DNA of 64,000 nt, taken from contig OX328103.1 of NCBI GenBank assembly GCA_946811185.2, forward strand, positions 930,001 through 994,000. The letters are read 5' to 3'. Positions 9,695 through 20,155 of the stretch are shown here, piece by piece. The stretch comes from Hippopus hippopus. Taxonomy: Eukaryota > Mollusca > Bivalvia > Cardiida > Cardiidae. Position 1 is the first letter of the stretch, and each line of letters starts with the position of its first letter. The notes beneath the pieces are model-generated. The model saw only the letters and a program-made list of their open reading frames with translations, was not told the origin of the DNA and searched no databases. A program made the position numbers and the translations under genes.

Positions 9695-10912
9695 CCAGGG
9701 TTGTTAAAAAATTATTTTGCCTTATGAAAAATTATTTGCAGAGCAATCATGCTAAATTTTGCATCATTCTCTATTGGAATTCAATCCACGCATGTCTGTG
9801 CGTATTTTATATTCTTCTTTCATAAAACACGCTCGCAGTTGCCAACGAAAATGCCACGGTAATGTGTTCCTGGCGCAGCGCAAAATATTATATCTATACT
9901 CGCCCTTCTCTTGTACATATCGTTTCTCTCGTAACTGATTACGTTATGAAATTTAAGCAGAATACAAGATTTGGAGCTACTTACATCGTGATTAAATTTG
10001 ACGTCATTTGACGGTTAAATGCTTCAGAAAATCGTGTTTAAATACAGTTGGGGTAAAAGTTTTGAATGTTAAAGATGGCGTTAACTGACCGTCTGGAAAT
10101 CCGGTCCATAATAAAATTTTGCCAGCAGGTAAGAGGAACTCCGACAAACACATACAAAAAAAAATCATGGCGAAAGGGAATAATTCGGTCACATGGACAC
10201 TGGTGTATGATAGGCATAGATGCTTCAAAGAAGGGGAAGAAAACATTAATGACCGAGAAGGAAGAGGTAGAAAGAAGGAAATACCAGCGACATTGGTAAC
10301 GTCCATTGGCGAGGCCCTGAAGCGAGATCGGCGTTTGACAATGCGGACCTTATCAGAGACCTTTGACAATGCCTCGTCCCATACTGCAGGGGCCACAGAT
10401 CTGGAGCTGGCTTTACTTGGACTTGAGACCGTGTCCCATCCGCCTTACTCTCCAGATTTGGCACCATTTGACATTGCCATTTTCCCAACCATAAAGGCAC
10501 AACTAAAGGGTGAGACGTATCAGTCCCTTCAAGAACTGCGAGTTGTAACACGTTTAATTACGAAGCAGTACAAGTCCGAGTGGTACAGGAATGTTCACAG
10601 CCAGTGGGTACGCCGTCACCGACGATGCATAGAACATGGGGGGCAAGTACTTCGAGAAAGAATAGGTAACATTGCCTGATGACTTTCCGACGACGTTGAT
10701 GACGTCGTATATTGTAGCGTTTTGTGCGCCGGTTCCTAGTACCTGTGCATGTTTGATTGCGTGTAAAATCAACATGTATTGTTCGATTGTTGAAATATTT
10801 TGCACTTTTGTACATAATGAATGTCGTTTTACAATGCGTGGACTTTTGTCGCATTACGATAACTCATAAAAAATTTATAGACTTAATCCGGACAATATTC
10901 GAACGACCCTCG
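9695..10912 (+). mobile_element. Mariner element with TA target duplication
   Basis: Ends CCAGGGTTGTT and (reverse complement of the right end) CGAGGGTCGTT are imperfect inverted repeats. TA lies on both sides (9693-9694 and 10913-10914). Removing the element restores CCAGTATA joined to CCCCGAAAAC, which matches the uninterrupted second tail at 11005-11025. Length 1218 bp with a ~370-bp 5' region. It encodes a broken transposase (10066-10679), so it is non-autonomous. Confidence 0.88.
10066..10679 (+). pseudogene. Mariner transposase, frameshifted and internally deleted
   Basis: Transposases of this family cut and paste mariner DNA at TA dinucleotides, using an N-terminal helix-turn-helix region and a DD34D catalytic core. 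Here the N-terminus (MLKMALTDRLEIRSIIKFC) reads from 10066. The frame then shifts near 10120-10150, and the rest reads from the 10119 frame to a stop at 10679. In that frame the DNA-binding region is recognisable to TMRTLSE (about residue 80). It jumps straight to DNASSHTA (83-90), so the part with the first catalytic Asp is missing. The second and third Asp remain: D83 and the D of PDLAPFD (118), with exactly 34 residues between. The C-terminal HPPYSPDLAPFD block is diagnostic. About 186 residues remain against about 345 usually. Inactive; the element could move only in trans. Confidence 0.9.
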
Positions 10913-11184
10913 TATCCCCGAAAACATTCGTTTTGCGGGGGTATAATTACTAGTATTTTGTACACAGACGGATACACGGATGGACGGACAGACAGGCTGA
11001 TTCCAGTATACCCCTGAAAACATTCGTTTTGCGGGGGTATAAAAATAGTAGTAATAAGTGAATACAGGAGAAGAAATGAAAAGAAAAAAAAAACTTTTTT
11101 GAAAGATTACAGGAAACATTTTAACAGGCATTTACTTCTTTTTCCTCAACAATTTCAAAAGCTGTCTACCCCAGGGCCATAAAA

Positions 11185-11265
11185 AGTTGTATCAGCATTT
11201 TCTCCTTTTTCCACAATGTCTTCTAAAGCTTTCCTCTTAAGAGTCAATAAAACATAGGATAGTTC
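11185..11265 (-). repeat. TTAA-A right half
   Basis: Begins at the hairpin dyad (TATCAGCATTTTCTCC) and continues with ACAATGTCTTCTAAAGC. The left arm is absent. Confidence 0.6.
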
Positions 11266-11329
11266 CATTGATGGTAAGCCCTTTCTGAAATAACAAATAT
11301 CAGGCTCCTCTTTATTTATAGCAGCTGTA

Positions 11330-11504
11330 AACAAGAATTTTGAAATTGATACAAATGAGCTGAAGCTCTTTTGTAGGGTAGAAAACATTGTGGGAAAAGG
11401 AGAAAATGCTGGTTACCAGCATTTTCTCCTTTTCCCACAATATTTTCAAAAGCTTTCAAATCCTCAGCATCATTTAAACTCTAGATTGTGAGGAGAAGGG
11501 TTAA
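11330..11504 (-). repeat. TTAA-A MITE, left-truncated
   Basis: A very well preserved hairpin (about 11382-11446) with the dyad TGCTGGTTACCAGCA. The right end is GAGAAGGGTTAA. Confidence 0.83.
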
Positions 11505-11509
11505 ATATG

Positions 11510-11800
11510 TTTTGAATCTCAGAAACTTTGTCCCCGAACAGCATTTTCCAGTAATGGGTTTACGAACACTGCAGAATCACAGGATGCTAATCCTTCCAAA
11601 GGAAAAAAAACATAATTTGTGACAAACCATTTACGAGAGGAAAAATCATACATCGTGCTAAATGCTGCACAAACACGCATTGAAAACAGCGTCAAGTTGC
11701 GTAAATTTCAATTTGTACGACTTCACTGATAAAAACTTGTAATGACTATAAACCGCTATCCTTTCAAATTGATTTCGTTGACTTGAACAACAATAGATTT
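11510..11800. other. Stretch without recognised features
   Basis: Nothing recognisable on either strand. Confidence 0.45.
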
Positions 11801-12034
11801 TTTAACTGTGTGCCAAACAACAACATTTCAGACTTGTCAAAATCCAAACTAATTTGCAGATGACAAATTAGATTTAGCTCAAATAGTAGAAATTGTCTTT
11901 GAAATGGTAGAAAACATTGGGAAAAAGAAGAAAATGCTGGTTATCAGCATTTTCTCCTTTTTCCTCTCACAATGTTTTCAAAAGTCTTCTTCCTGATGGT
12001 TTTTAAAACTCAAGATTGTGTGGTAAAGGGCTAA
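11800..12034 (-). repeat. TTAA-A MITE
   Basis: Left flank ACAACATTTCAGACTTGTC, hairpin 11918-11980, end TGTGGTAAAGGGCTAA, in which the terminal TTAA has mutated to CTAA. Confidence 0.82.
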
Positions 12035-12201
12035 GGTGTATTGGCATTTATAGGGGACTAATTGACATAAACAAATAAGAGGGAAACAGGGAGTATAGAT
12101 CAAGATCAGTCTGCTGATTTGTGCCATCTCTTCTTATTGTAAAATTCTTTGCAAAATACATGTTTTGGTTGCTTATAGCAGAAAAAGATTAAGAAATCAC
12201 T

Positions 12202-12429
12202 TTAACTCTCAACCCAACCACAAAAGTTTGGACTGGTCCAAACTGAAAGCATTTGCAGTTGCCATATTAAATGTGGCTAAAATAATGGAATCATGTCTGA
12301 AAGAATAGAAAACATTGTTGGAAAAGGAGAAAATGCTGGTAATCAGCATTTCCTCTTTTACCCACAATGTTTTCGAAAGCTTTATTTTTCAGGGTCCTTA
12401 AAACTCCTGAATGTGAGGTAAAGGGTTAA
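12202..12429 (-). repeat. TTAA-A MITE, complete
   Basis: TTAA at 12202-12205 and 12426-12429, flank GGTCCAAACTGAAAGCATTT, hairpin 12310-12373. Length 228 bp. Confidence 0.88.
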
Positions 12430-12563
12430 GCTTACAAAGCCCTATAAGCCCAACAGGCAGTTTGAATCTTAAGATAAGGTACCCAAATAATGGCAATGTT
12501 TTGGTTGCTTTCCTACAAAATGTCTCAGAAAAGCAGACGGTGTAGATCAAAGATCACACTGCA

Positions 12564-15133
12564 CACGGGTAGGAAACTCCATATTCAGAGCCAATGGCTC
12601 TGACGAGAAAATGTTGTGTTGGTCTTCCGTTTCTGAAGATGTCGGCTGAAAAACAATCAAAAAACAGGTAAGCTTGTCATTATTTGTGATCATGTGTTCT
12701 TATGTCTTTGAAATTCAAAAAAAGGAGAATGTCATGCAATGCTCTGGTCTTTCAACGTGTTTTCTACACTATGGAAAGTTGTAACAAGTGTACGATGTTG
12801 TCTGAATCATTTGTGGCGTGGGTTGACCTTAGCTAAAATAATACGTCACAGACCTAAATTCAGTCTGTTATTGCCGTATAATTGGCAATTAAAAGAGTCT
12901 TGCTGTCCCAAAAGCGTGAATTAATGACTTGAAATGTTACATTCACTGCTGGTAAAGAATTGAAAAGAAATAGCACAAAAAATGATGAAAATAAAGAAGG
13001 GCTCTGATTATGTGGACCGGCTCTGAATATATGAGTCGGCACCGATTGATTAGGGCTTCCTTTCGAAAATTTAGTTTTCTGTAAAAATGTACTTGGGAAG
13101 TAGGCTTTGTTTTTCCGTTAACACCTTTTAGTCCAAAATGTAGTACTATTGTTGGATGGAACATGACCGAATTTATGAAAATACAAAGGACTGGTATTGT
13201 CACGATTGAAAAATCCTGTCGAAAATTAGTCTATCTAAATTTTGAAAATACTTTTGTGTAGCTTTTGACTAACAGAATGGTCTATACATGTATATAGCAT
13301 TTGTCATGCTTTCGTCGTAAGTGCAGCCAACATGTAAGCAAAAAAAAGAAAAAGAAAAATATTTGGCATTTTCGGAAGACTATCTGGTCTTGAAACAGTC
13401 ATTAAAAAGCTAAATGGAAAATGTACCGACCGTCGCAGAGATATTGAATAGAAAAAGAAAACTTTTACAAAGCGTGAGAAATACAATTGAGCTATTCGCA
13501 ATACACGCCTCAGGGTATATGTGTGAACACTCTTAACTCTTTCAACACCTAACACGACACAACAGTATGTCAGGTAGGTGGGGTACATGTATATACAAGT
13601 CTTTAAATTCACAAGCACGTCAAGACCAAAAATGTTCATAGATCCCTGATTTTGATTGTACTCACTCAGATCTTTCAAAGCTCAATTAACCAAACGCATA
13701 TTAGATCAGAATATGTCATATATTAGTTATTTTCTAAGCCGATGATAAACAAACATCCATCCAACGACAATGTTTAGGACATTCATACAAAAATCTAGGA
13801 CGGAAAAAGAAAAATAAATAACTCGAGGCTATTCACTATGAACCCTTAAAGTGCCTGTCACAACTTTAGTTGGTTCTGCAGCCAAAGTAGATCAATATTA
13901 GACTGCACAAAACGTGATCATTCGCTTGGATGGACATTTGTTTATCATCGGCTTAAAGATAACTGATATGTGACATTTTCTGATCTAATTTGCATATGGT
14001 TAATTGAACATTGAAAGATCTGAGTAAGTACTATCAGAATCAGGGATCTATGAACATTTTTTGGTCTTGACGTGCTTGTGAAATAGATTCTTTTTTGTTG
14101 TTAAATACTTGTATATACCCCACCCACCTGACATACTGTTGTGTAGTGTTAAGTATTAAAAAGAGTAAAGAGTGTTCACGCATATACCCTGAGGCGTGTA
14201 TTGCGAATAGCTCAATTGTATTTCTCACGCTTTGTAAAAGTTTTTTTTTTCTATTCATCATCTCTGCTACAGTCAGTACATTTTCCATTTAGCCTTTTAA
14301 TGACTGTTTCAAGACCAAATAGCCTGCCGAAGATGCCAAATATTTTTCATTATTTTTGCTTACTTGTGGGCTGCAGTTATGACGAAAGCATGACAAATGC
14401 TATTTACATGTATGGACCATTTTGTTAATCAAAAGCTACACAAAAGTATTTTCAAAATTTAGATAGACTAATTTTCGACAGGATTTTTCAATCGTGACAA
14501 TACCAGTCCTTTGTATTTTCATAAATTCGGTCATGTTCCATCCAACAATAGTACTACATTTTGGACTAAAAGGTGTTAACGGAAAAACAAAGCCTACTTC
14601 CCAAGTACATTTTTACAGAAAACTAAATTTTCGAAAGGAAGCCCTAATCAATCGGTGCCGACTCATATATTCAGAGCCGGTCCACATAATCAGAGCCCTT
14701 CTTTATTTTCATCATTTTTTGTGCTATTTCTTTTCAATTCTTTACCAGCAGTGAATGTAACATTTCAAGTCATTAATTCACGCTTTTGGGACAGCAAGAC
14801 TCTTTTAATTGCCAATTATATGGCAATAACAGACTGAATTTAGGTCCGTGACATATTATTTTAGCTAAGGTCAACCCATGCCACAAATGATTCAGACAAC
14901 ATCGTACACTTGTTACAACTTTCCGTAGTGTAGAAAACACGTTGAAAGACCAGAGCATTGCATGACATTCTCCTTTTTTTGAATTTCAAAGACATAAGAA
15001 CACATGATCACAAATAATGACAAGCTCACCTGTTTTTTGGTTGTTTTTCAGCCGACATCTTCAGAAATGGAAGACCAACACAACCTTTTCTAGTCAGAGC
15101 CATTGGCTCTGAATATGAAGTTTCCTACCCGTG
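12564..15133. mobile_element. Large palindromic (fold-back) element, 1.2-kb arms
   Basis: Arms 12564-13769 and 13922-15133 are inverted copies around a 152-bp spacer. Termini CACGGGTAGGAAACT match on both sides. The five bases CTGCA lie immediately outside each end (12559-12563 and 15134-15138), a likely 5-bp target duplication. Each arm carries a subterminal TCAGAGCC-A-TGGCTCTGA hairpin and two further GGCTCTGA motifs (e.g. 13000 and 13020). The arms are identical over at least the 12943-13265 segment but diverge by a few percent elsewhere. No transposase is visible. The ends (CAC...) and 5-bp duplication recall Transib-type DNA transposons, but this is only suggestive. Confidence 0.8.
12639..12669 (+). 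other. Possible first exon with splice donor in palindrome arm
   Basis: An ATG at 12639 opens ten codons (MSAEKQSKNR reading through the junction) and is followed at 12668 by GTAAGC, a good donor. The mirror arm keeps the same ATG and frame but reads GTGAGC. This may be a captured or element-encoded 5' exon; no acceptor or downstream exon is identified. Confidence 0.2.
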
Positions 15134-15202
15134 CTGCAGCCTTAATATCTTGATCTATCATATCTTGATCTTCACAAAAGTAGTTAAAGTTGTGATAGAA
15201 GT

Positions 15203-15680
15203 TTAACTCTTTATCAAATGACACAATTTTAGACTAGATCAAATTCAAAGCATTTGCAGACAACAAAATTGACCATGCTCTGTGAAAAGAGGGGCTTAAT
15301 GCATCTGCAAAAAGTATCAAACCAGGTCAGCCTGTGTAGTCCGTGCAGGCCGACATGTGTCGAAACTTTTTGCTTTGAGATTTTAACCTTCTGCATGTCA
15401 AAGGACAAGCGTACCTCATAATACAGTCGGTTGTCAGACAAAATGGATTTTATGGATCCATGGTAATGAGATAACTTGCTTGATATAATGCAACACTGAG
15501 ATGCATTAAGTCCCCTTTTTCCAGAACATGGTTCATTAATATATGTTTCTAAAACAATGATTTCTGTCTTTGATAGGGCAGAAAACAATGTGGAAAAGGG
15601 AGAAAATGCTGGCTACCAGCATTTTCTCTTTTTCCCTAAGTGTTTTTCAAACCACTTTATCCTAATAGGATAATTTTTTA
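15203..15680 (-). repeat. TTAA-A MITE split by PAL-D
   Basis: Starts TTAACTCTTTATC. Flank AAATTCAAAGCATTTGCAG, then PAL-D (15272-15536), then GTCTTTGATAGGGCAG and the hairpin 15589-15647. The right end is decayed. Confidence 0.82.
15272..15536 (+). repeat. PAL-D fold-back element, complete
   Basis: Inverted ends ACCATGCTCTGTG / CCAGAACATGGTTCA, followed inside by TTAATGCATCTGC / GATGCATTAAG. A second dyad, GGTCAGCCTGTGTAG facing GCAGGCCGAC, lies at 15326-15354. Confidence 0.85.
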
Positions 15681-15689
15681 CAACATACT

Positions 15690-16553
15690 GGTATTACCTA
15701 TTCCATAATAATGTACATAAACATATTACTTGATATTCCCATCAGAATATTACAAAACCTGATTTCATCGCTTACTAAATAATTTTACCATTTTCTGTCT
15801 TACAAATGTTATGACACCACGGCTAGTCGGTCAGTATTTTCAGTGCTTGATTAGAGATCTCTTGCTCGACAGGATTCAGCCTAAACACAGTATACTGCTT
15901 TATATGTTTCAAAAAGTGGTTCAAACAACTACCAAATTACCTATTTCATAATAATATACATATATAAAACACTTGATTATCCCATCAGAGTATGAGAAAA
16001 TGTGATTTAATGGCCTAATAAATAATTTTACAATTTTCTGTCACACAAATGTTGTGACGCCACAGCTAGTCTGTAAGTCCTTTGAGTACTTCGATTACAG
16101 CTCGTTGATTCAGCCTCAACACAGATCTATTGGTGTATATGTTGCAAAAAAAACAGGTTCAAACAAACAACTTACAAATTACCTATTTGATAATGATACA
16201 CATATATAAATCACATGATTTTCCCATCAGCGTATAACAAAATGTGATTTGATTGCCTAAAAAATAATTTTACCATTTTCTGTCTCACAAATGTTGTGAC
16301 GCCATATAGTCTGTCAGTACTTTCAGTGCTTCGATTACTCTTAAGAAATTCAGCCCCAATACAGAGATATATTACTCTATATGTTGCAAAAAAAGGGGGC
16401 TCAAAAAAATGCTAAATTACCTATTCGATAATGATATACATATATAAAACACTTGATTCTCCCATCAGGATAGGCATAGAATGTGATTTTATCGCCTCAT
16501 AAATAATTTTACCATTTTCTGTCACACAAATGTTATGATGGCACAACAGAGAA
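15690..16553. repeat. Tandem array, ~241-bp unit, 3.6 copies
   Basis: The motif ATTACCTATT recurs at 15693, 15936, 16178 and 16416 (spacings 243, 242, 238). Each unit continues with CCCATCAG and TTTTACCATTTTCTGTC. The last copy is partial. No coding signal; short satellite-like array. Confidence 0.9.
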
Positions 16554-16681
16554 ACATTACTGTCACAGGAAAAATTGTCAATGTGAATTGAATGAAATTA
16601 GATAGAACCCTATCCCTTCATTTTTTGATGTAAACTGCAGTTATACTTTTATCTTGATATTTTTCTTCTTTTGACACCGTT

Positions 16682-16908
16682 TTAATTCTTTACCACACAA
16701 TTATTATGAGTTTTAACGACCCCAAGAAAGAAGCCTTTTGAAAACATTGTGGGAAATGGAGAAAATGCATTTTCTTCTATATTCCATCATGTTTTCTATC
16801 ATTTTTCGAGACAAATCTTATCATCTTAACTACATTCAAAGTATGTAATCTCCAAATACTTTCAATTTGGACAGGTCCAAAATTTTCTCCTCTGATAACG
16901 GGTGAAGA
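16682..16908 (+). repeat. TTAA-A MITE with collapsed hairpin
   Basis: Head TTAATTCTTTACCACACAAT. The hairpin has lost its centre, leaving GAGAAAATGCATTTTCTTC, where the arms meet almost perfectly. Confidence 0.78.
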
Positions 16909-17007
16909 CATATTGAAGGAATTAAAAAAATATTGACAAACTTAACACCAGAATCAGTGAAGACTCAAAGATGCATTTAAAAAGTCACAGTAATCCTTTT
17001 CTGGTAG

Positions 17008-17168
17008 GAGTTTCCTTGGGCAAGATATGACACAGCCTTCGACTAACACTGGTGAAACCAAAGACATATGTGAATATGTGAGCAGATGCCATGATATGAC
17101 TGAAATAATGTTTAAAGCTATGCAAAACATCAACCAACCAACCAACCAACCAACCAATCAATCAATCT
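17008..17168 (+). mobile_element. SINE-2, 5'-truncated
   Basis: Contains GTTTCCTTGGGCAAGA, ACTGGTGAAACC and TATGACTGAAATAATG, then a tail of (AACC)n and (AATC)n. The tRNA-like head is missing. Confidence 0.75.
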
Positions 17169-17233
17169 ACACAGAAATCTTTCACCAAACAATCAAGTGT
17201 TTAAACAATCCTAAAACAACCCTCAGCTGCTAA

Positions 17234-17455
17234 ATGAACCCTTTTCTGAATAATCATGGGTTTTCACGACCCTGTAAAAATGACTTTTGAAAATGCAGTA
17301 AGGAGAAAATGCTCAAATCTATCATTCTCTCATTTTCCCACAATGATTTCTACCCAATCAGAGACCTCAAGCGCTTTGTACCAATTTCAAATTTGTCATT
17401 TGCAGATGCACTATGGTTGAAAGGATCTAAAATTTGTCATTGGGAGAAGGGTTAC
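17234..17455 (+). repeat. TTAA-A MITE, degenerate
   Basis: Head AACCCTTTTCTGAATAATC, eroded hairpin 17295-17345, tail TTGTCATTGGGAGAAGGG. Confidence 0.68.
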
Positions 17456-17636
17456 TAAAATGGACTTTTTCAAATAGCGAAAACAATTATTTCAAGGTAT
17501 CTATGGCCAGAATAATTGATACAAAGTAGCACGGACTGTAGACCCATGATAAGACTGCATGTTCCATGCAGTCTGATCTTAGATCTACACTTTATACAAA
17601 ATGCAACACAAGTTGTGCTCAGTATGCTAAGGTTGA
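17452..17636 (-). repeat. TTAA-B MITE, ends eroded
   Basis: Hairpin 17538-17592 (AAGACTGCATGTTCCATGCA) within B-type flanks. The terminus near TATGCTAAGGTTGAA is mutated. Confidence 0.72.
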
Positions 17637-17642
17637 AATAGG

Positions 17643-17882
17643 ACATATTTCCTGAACCTGTAACCACACAATGCTGAGTTTCAATGAATTTGAGGAAGAA
17701 GTCTTTTTAAAAAAATTGTGGGAAAAGGAAAAAATGCTGGTTACCAGCATTTTCTCCTTTTCCCACACTGTTTTCTACCTTTCCAAAAACAGATCTTAAA
17801 TTTTGAGTAATGCTTATTTTGTCTTCTTTCAATGCTTTTGATTTTGGCAGGTGTAGAATTTTGTTTTATGATAAAGAGTTTA
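17643..17882 (+). repeat. TTAA-A MITE
   Basis: Head CTGTAACCACACAATGC, a complete hairpin 17710-17775, tail GATAAAGAGTTTAG. Confidence 0.8.
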
Positions 17883-17884
17883 GA

Positions 17885-18550
17885 TGGACAAAATAACACA
17901 AAAAATTTCTACCTTCTTTCGGATGAAACATGATTATCGGCAATAAAGTTGTAAGTAATCTGGGAATGACGAGTCTCATCAAAATTTAATACCTCCATCC
18001 ATAACGTAAATCTAACACAAACTATTTCTCGACCATAGTAGAGAGAAAAAAAAAACGTCAGAAAACATATGATATAGGTTGAAGAATCCACAATCACTGA
18101 ATCTATAATTGAAACAAATGACTTTTGCCAAGCGGCTTTTTGACACTCCTTATACTTTACCGATTATTAAGAAGAATTGCTGCAGGAGAAGTAATCCACA
18201 GAGGTCACATAAATCAAGTTCTTGCCAAAAACGTCAGAATTGTCTGCGTAGAAACTGCTGTCCATCACGGTTTAGGAAGCTTAATGCCATACGCAACCCC
18301 ATAAATTAATAACTATAATGAAAATGTATTACGCTTGGCCTGAAAGCCCAAGATAACAGACATAAGATACCCCTGAAAAGTTGCACAACTGTACATAAAT
18401 TACTCAGGACGGTGGAGAAAAAATTATGAAATTCCTACATTTCCTTGTAATATACAGCTTTCCTTCTTTATGAGCTATCAAACTAATCAAATTGATTTTA
18501 ATCTGGTTACGTATATCTGTGGCATAACAAAATGTCTGAAATATTTTAAC
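17885..18550. other. Long stretch without recognised features
   Basis: No window repeat matches. Short reading frames (e.g. 18109-18309) lack any family signature. Confidence 0.45.
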
Positions 18551-18552
18551 TC

Positions 18553-18968
18553 CTTTAACCTTTCAACACACAACCCCATCTTTCTACAACCCTGAAAATA
18601 TTGTGGGAAAGGAAGAAAATGCTGGCAACCAGCATTTTCTCCTTTTCTAATAATCTTTTCTACCCTTCCTATCACAAACTGCAATTTTTGAATCACATTT
18701 ATTATGTAGTCTGCAAAGTATTCTTTTCAATTTGGACACGTCTAAAACACTTCAACACACAATCCCGATTTTTTACTACCCTGGAAAAGAAATCTTTTGA
18801 GAACATTGAGGGAAAAGAAGAAAATGCTGGTAACCAGCATATTTGCCTTTTCCAACAGTTTTTTCAACTCTTCCTATTAAAAATTGCAATTTTTGAATCA
18901 CATTTATTTTGTTGTCTGCAAAGTATTTGAATTTGGACACATCTAAAACTTTGTTGTTTGGTAAAGAA
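18553..18968 (+). repeat. Two TTAA-A MITEs in tandem
   Basis: Two same-orientation copies share a border near 18749. Hairpins lie at 18592-18660 and 18805-18870. Both have the head motif CAACACACAA and flank AATTTTTGAATCACATTTAT, and they resemble each other more than other copies, suggesting local duplication. Confidence 0.78.
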
Positions 18969-18971
18969 TTC

Positions 18972-19165
18972 TAAAACTCTTTACCAAAACGCCGAATTTT
19001 AGACTGGTCCAAATTCAAAGCATTTGCAGATGACAAATTAGATATTGATCTGATGGTAAGAAATGTCTGTGATATGATAGAAAACATTGTGGGAAAAAGA
19101 GAAAATGCTGGTTACCAGCATTTTCTCTTTTTCCCCACAATGTTTTCAAAAGATTCCTCCTCATA
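18972..19165 (-). repeat. TTAA-A MITE, right end replaced
   Basis: Head AACTCTTTACCAAAACG, hairpin 19079-19143. The usual right end is replaced after 19165 by the GTCAACACAGAGTGATAATT repeat also found at 20398, 21081, 21289 and 21459. Confidence 0.78.
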
Positions 19166-19231
19166 ATTTCAGACTGTCAACACAGAGTGATAATTTAAGA
19201 AAGTGATTGATGGCATTTATTCAAAATTAGC

Positions 19232-19549
19232 TGCCGAGCCCAAGTAGCTCAGTCAGCAACATACAGGACTTGAGAACAGGGGGGTCGCTGGTTCAAATCC
19301 TGGCTAGGCCAATTTCTTTCCTAGGATTGATGATAGTCATTAACACAGGATTCATTCCTCTCTCACCGTTGATCATTGTTTCGACGATGGTTACGTGAAA
19401 AAAGCAGCCAGTTGCTTGGAAAGAATATTGTGCGGAGTAGTGGTAACAGAAATTCCAGGAAAGCATGGATACGGGTGCACTGGCTGCCGCAATACACTTG
19501 AAACAATGTTGAAAATGGTGCTAAACACCATACAATCAGTTAATCAATA
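19232..19549 (+). mobile_element. SINE-1, full-length
   Basis: Head GCCGAGCCCAAGTAGCTCAG (box A) and box B GGTTCAAATCC, core with CACAGGATTCATTCCTCTC, tail AACAATGTTGAAAATGG, TTAAACACC-type end and an AATC tail. Confidence 0.88.
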
Positions 19550-19559
19550 TTACCTACAT

Positions 19560-19905
19560 CTGCATTTACCTGCATTTTATTTCATGCTTTCCAGTAGGTT
19601 ATCGAGAAATATCGGTGAAATATTTTTCGATTATTTCATGGTTACGACCAGTGAAAATACCAATTTTGATATTCTAACTCTTCGATTGAAGGCGGAAACA
19701 GTTGTTCCTGTCCACTAGTTACTTAGGTAAAATGCATGTGCCTCACAACCAGATGGAAATATGACGCAATTTACCTTACATTTCTTGCGCTTGACGTAAT
19801 ATTGTAATGCGATGCTATGCAGATGGGGTACGCCACGGGGAATAACCAAAAAGAACTGTACTGGATTTTGATTAAGTTCCCCCCAGAAAGGGTTAAAAGC
19901 ATGAA
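19560..19905. other. Stretch without recognised features
   Basis: Nothing supported as gene or repeat. Confidence 0.4.
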
Positions 19906-19914
19906 GTAAATAGA

Positions 19915-20071
19915 ATATTTGTTTTTTTCCCGTGAAAGATCGAAATTTATTTCATTCTCGTGAACATCATCGGTAATATTTTCGCTCGTGGCTGTGCCAC
20001 TCGTGAAAATATTACCAATGATATTCACTTGATGAAATAAATTATGATCTTTCACCGTAAGAAACAAATAT
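19915..20071. repeat. Fold-back hairpin element
   Basis: Near-perfect inverted repeat: CGTGAAAGATCGAAATTTAT faces AATTATGATCTTTCACCG, with the apex GTGGCTGTGCCAC. A half copy (CATGAAAGATCGAAATTC) is at 54681-54698. Confidence 0.82.
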
Positions 20072-20074
20072 CCT

Positions 20075-20155
20075 CTATTTCTCCTTTTTTCCCAATATGT
20101 TTTCAAAAAGCTATCTTCCTAAACTCATAAAAACTGGTTGTTTAGTAAAAGGTAA
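20075..20155 (-). repeat. TTAA-A right half
   Basis: Begins TTTCTCCTTTTTTCCC, followed by CAATATGTTTTCAAAAAGC. The left half is absent, replaced by the adjacent fold-back. Confidence 0.65.

Larger units (their letters stand above)
9370..11042 (+). mobile_element. Hairpin-ended repeat, two heads and two tails, split by mariner
   Basis: The head ACTAGAGCTGTCACTGAATG occurs twice (about 9372 and 9574). The tail, a GGACGGAC-rich stretch, then CTGATTCCAGTATACC and a hairpin pairing CCCCGAAAAC with GTTTT-CGGGG, also occurs twice (tail 1 ending about 10943, tail 2 at 10952-11042). Tail 1 is cut by a mariner inserted at TA. Either one copy sits inside another or this is a tandem dimer. No coding capacity of its own. 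Confidence 0.75.

Noticed and set aside
12943..14754. Identical 86-codon frames in both arms of the large palindrome
   Set aside because: They mirror each other because the arms are inverted copies. The translation resembles no family I recognise, and short frames are expected by chance at this composition.
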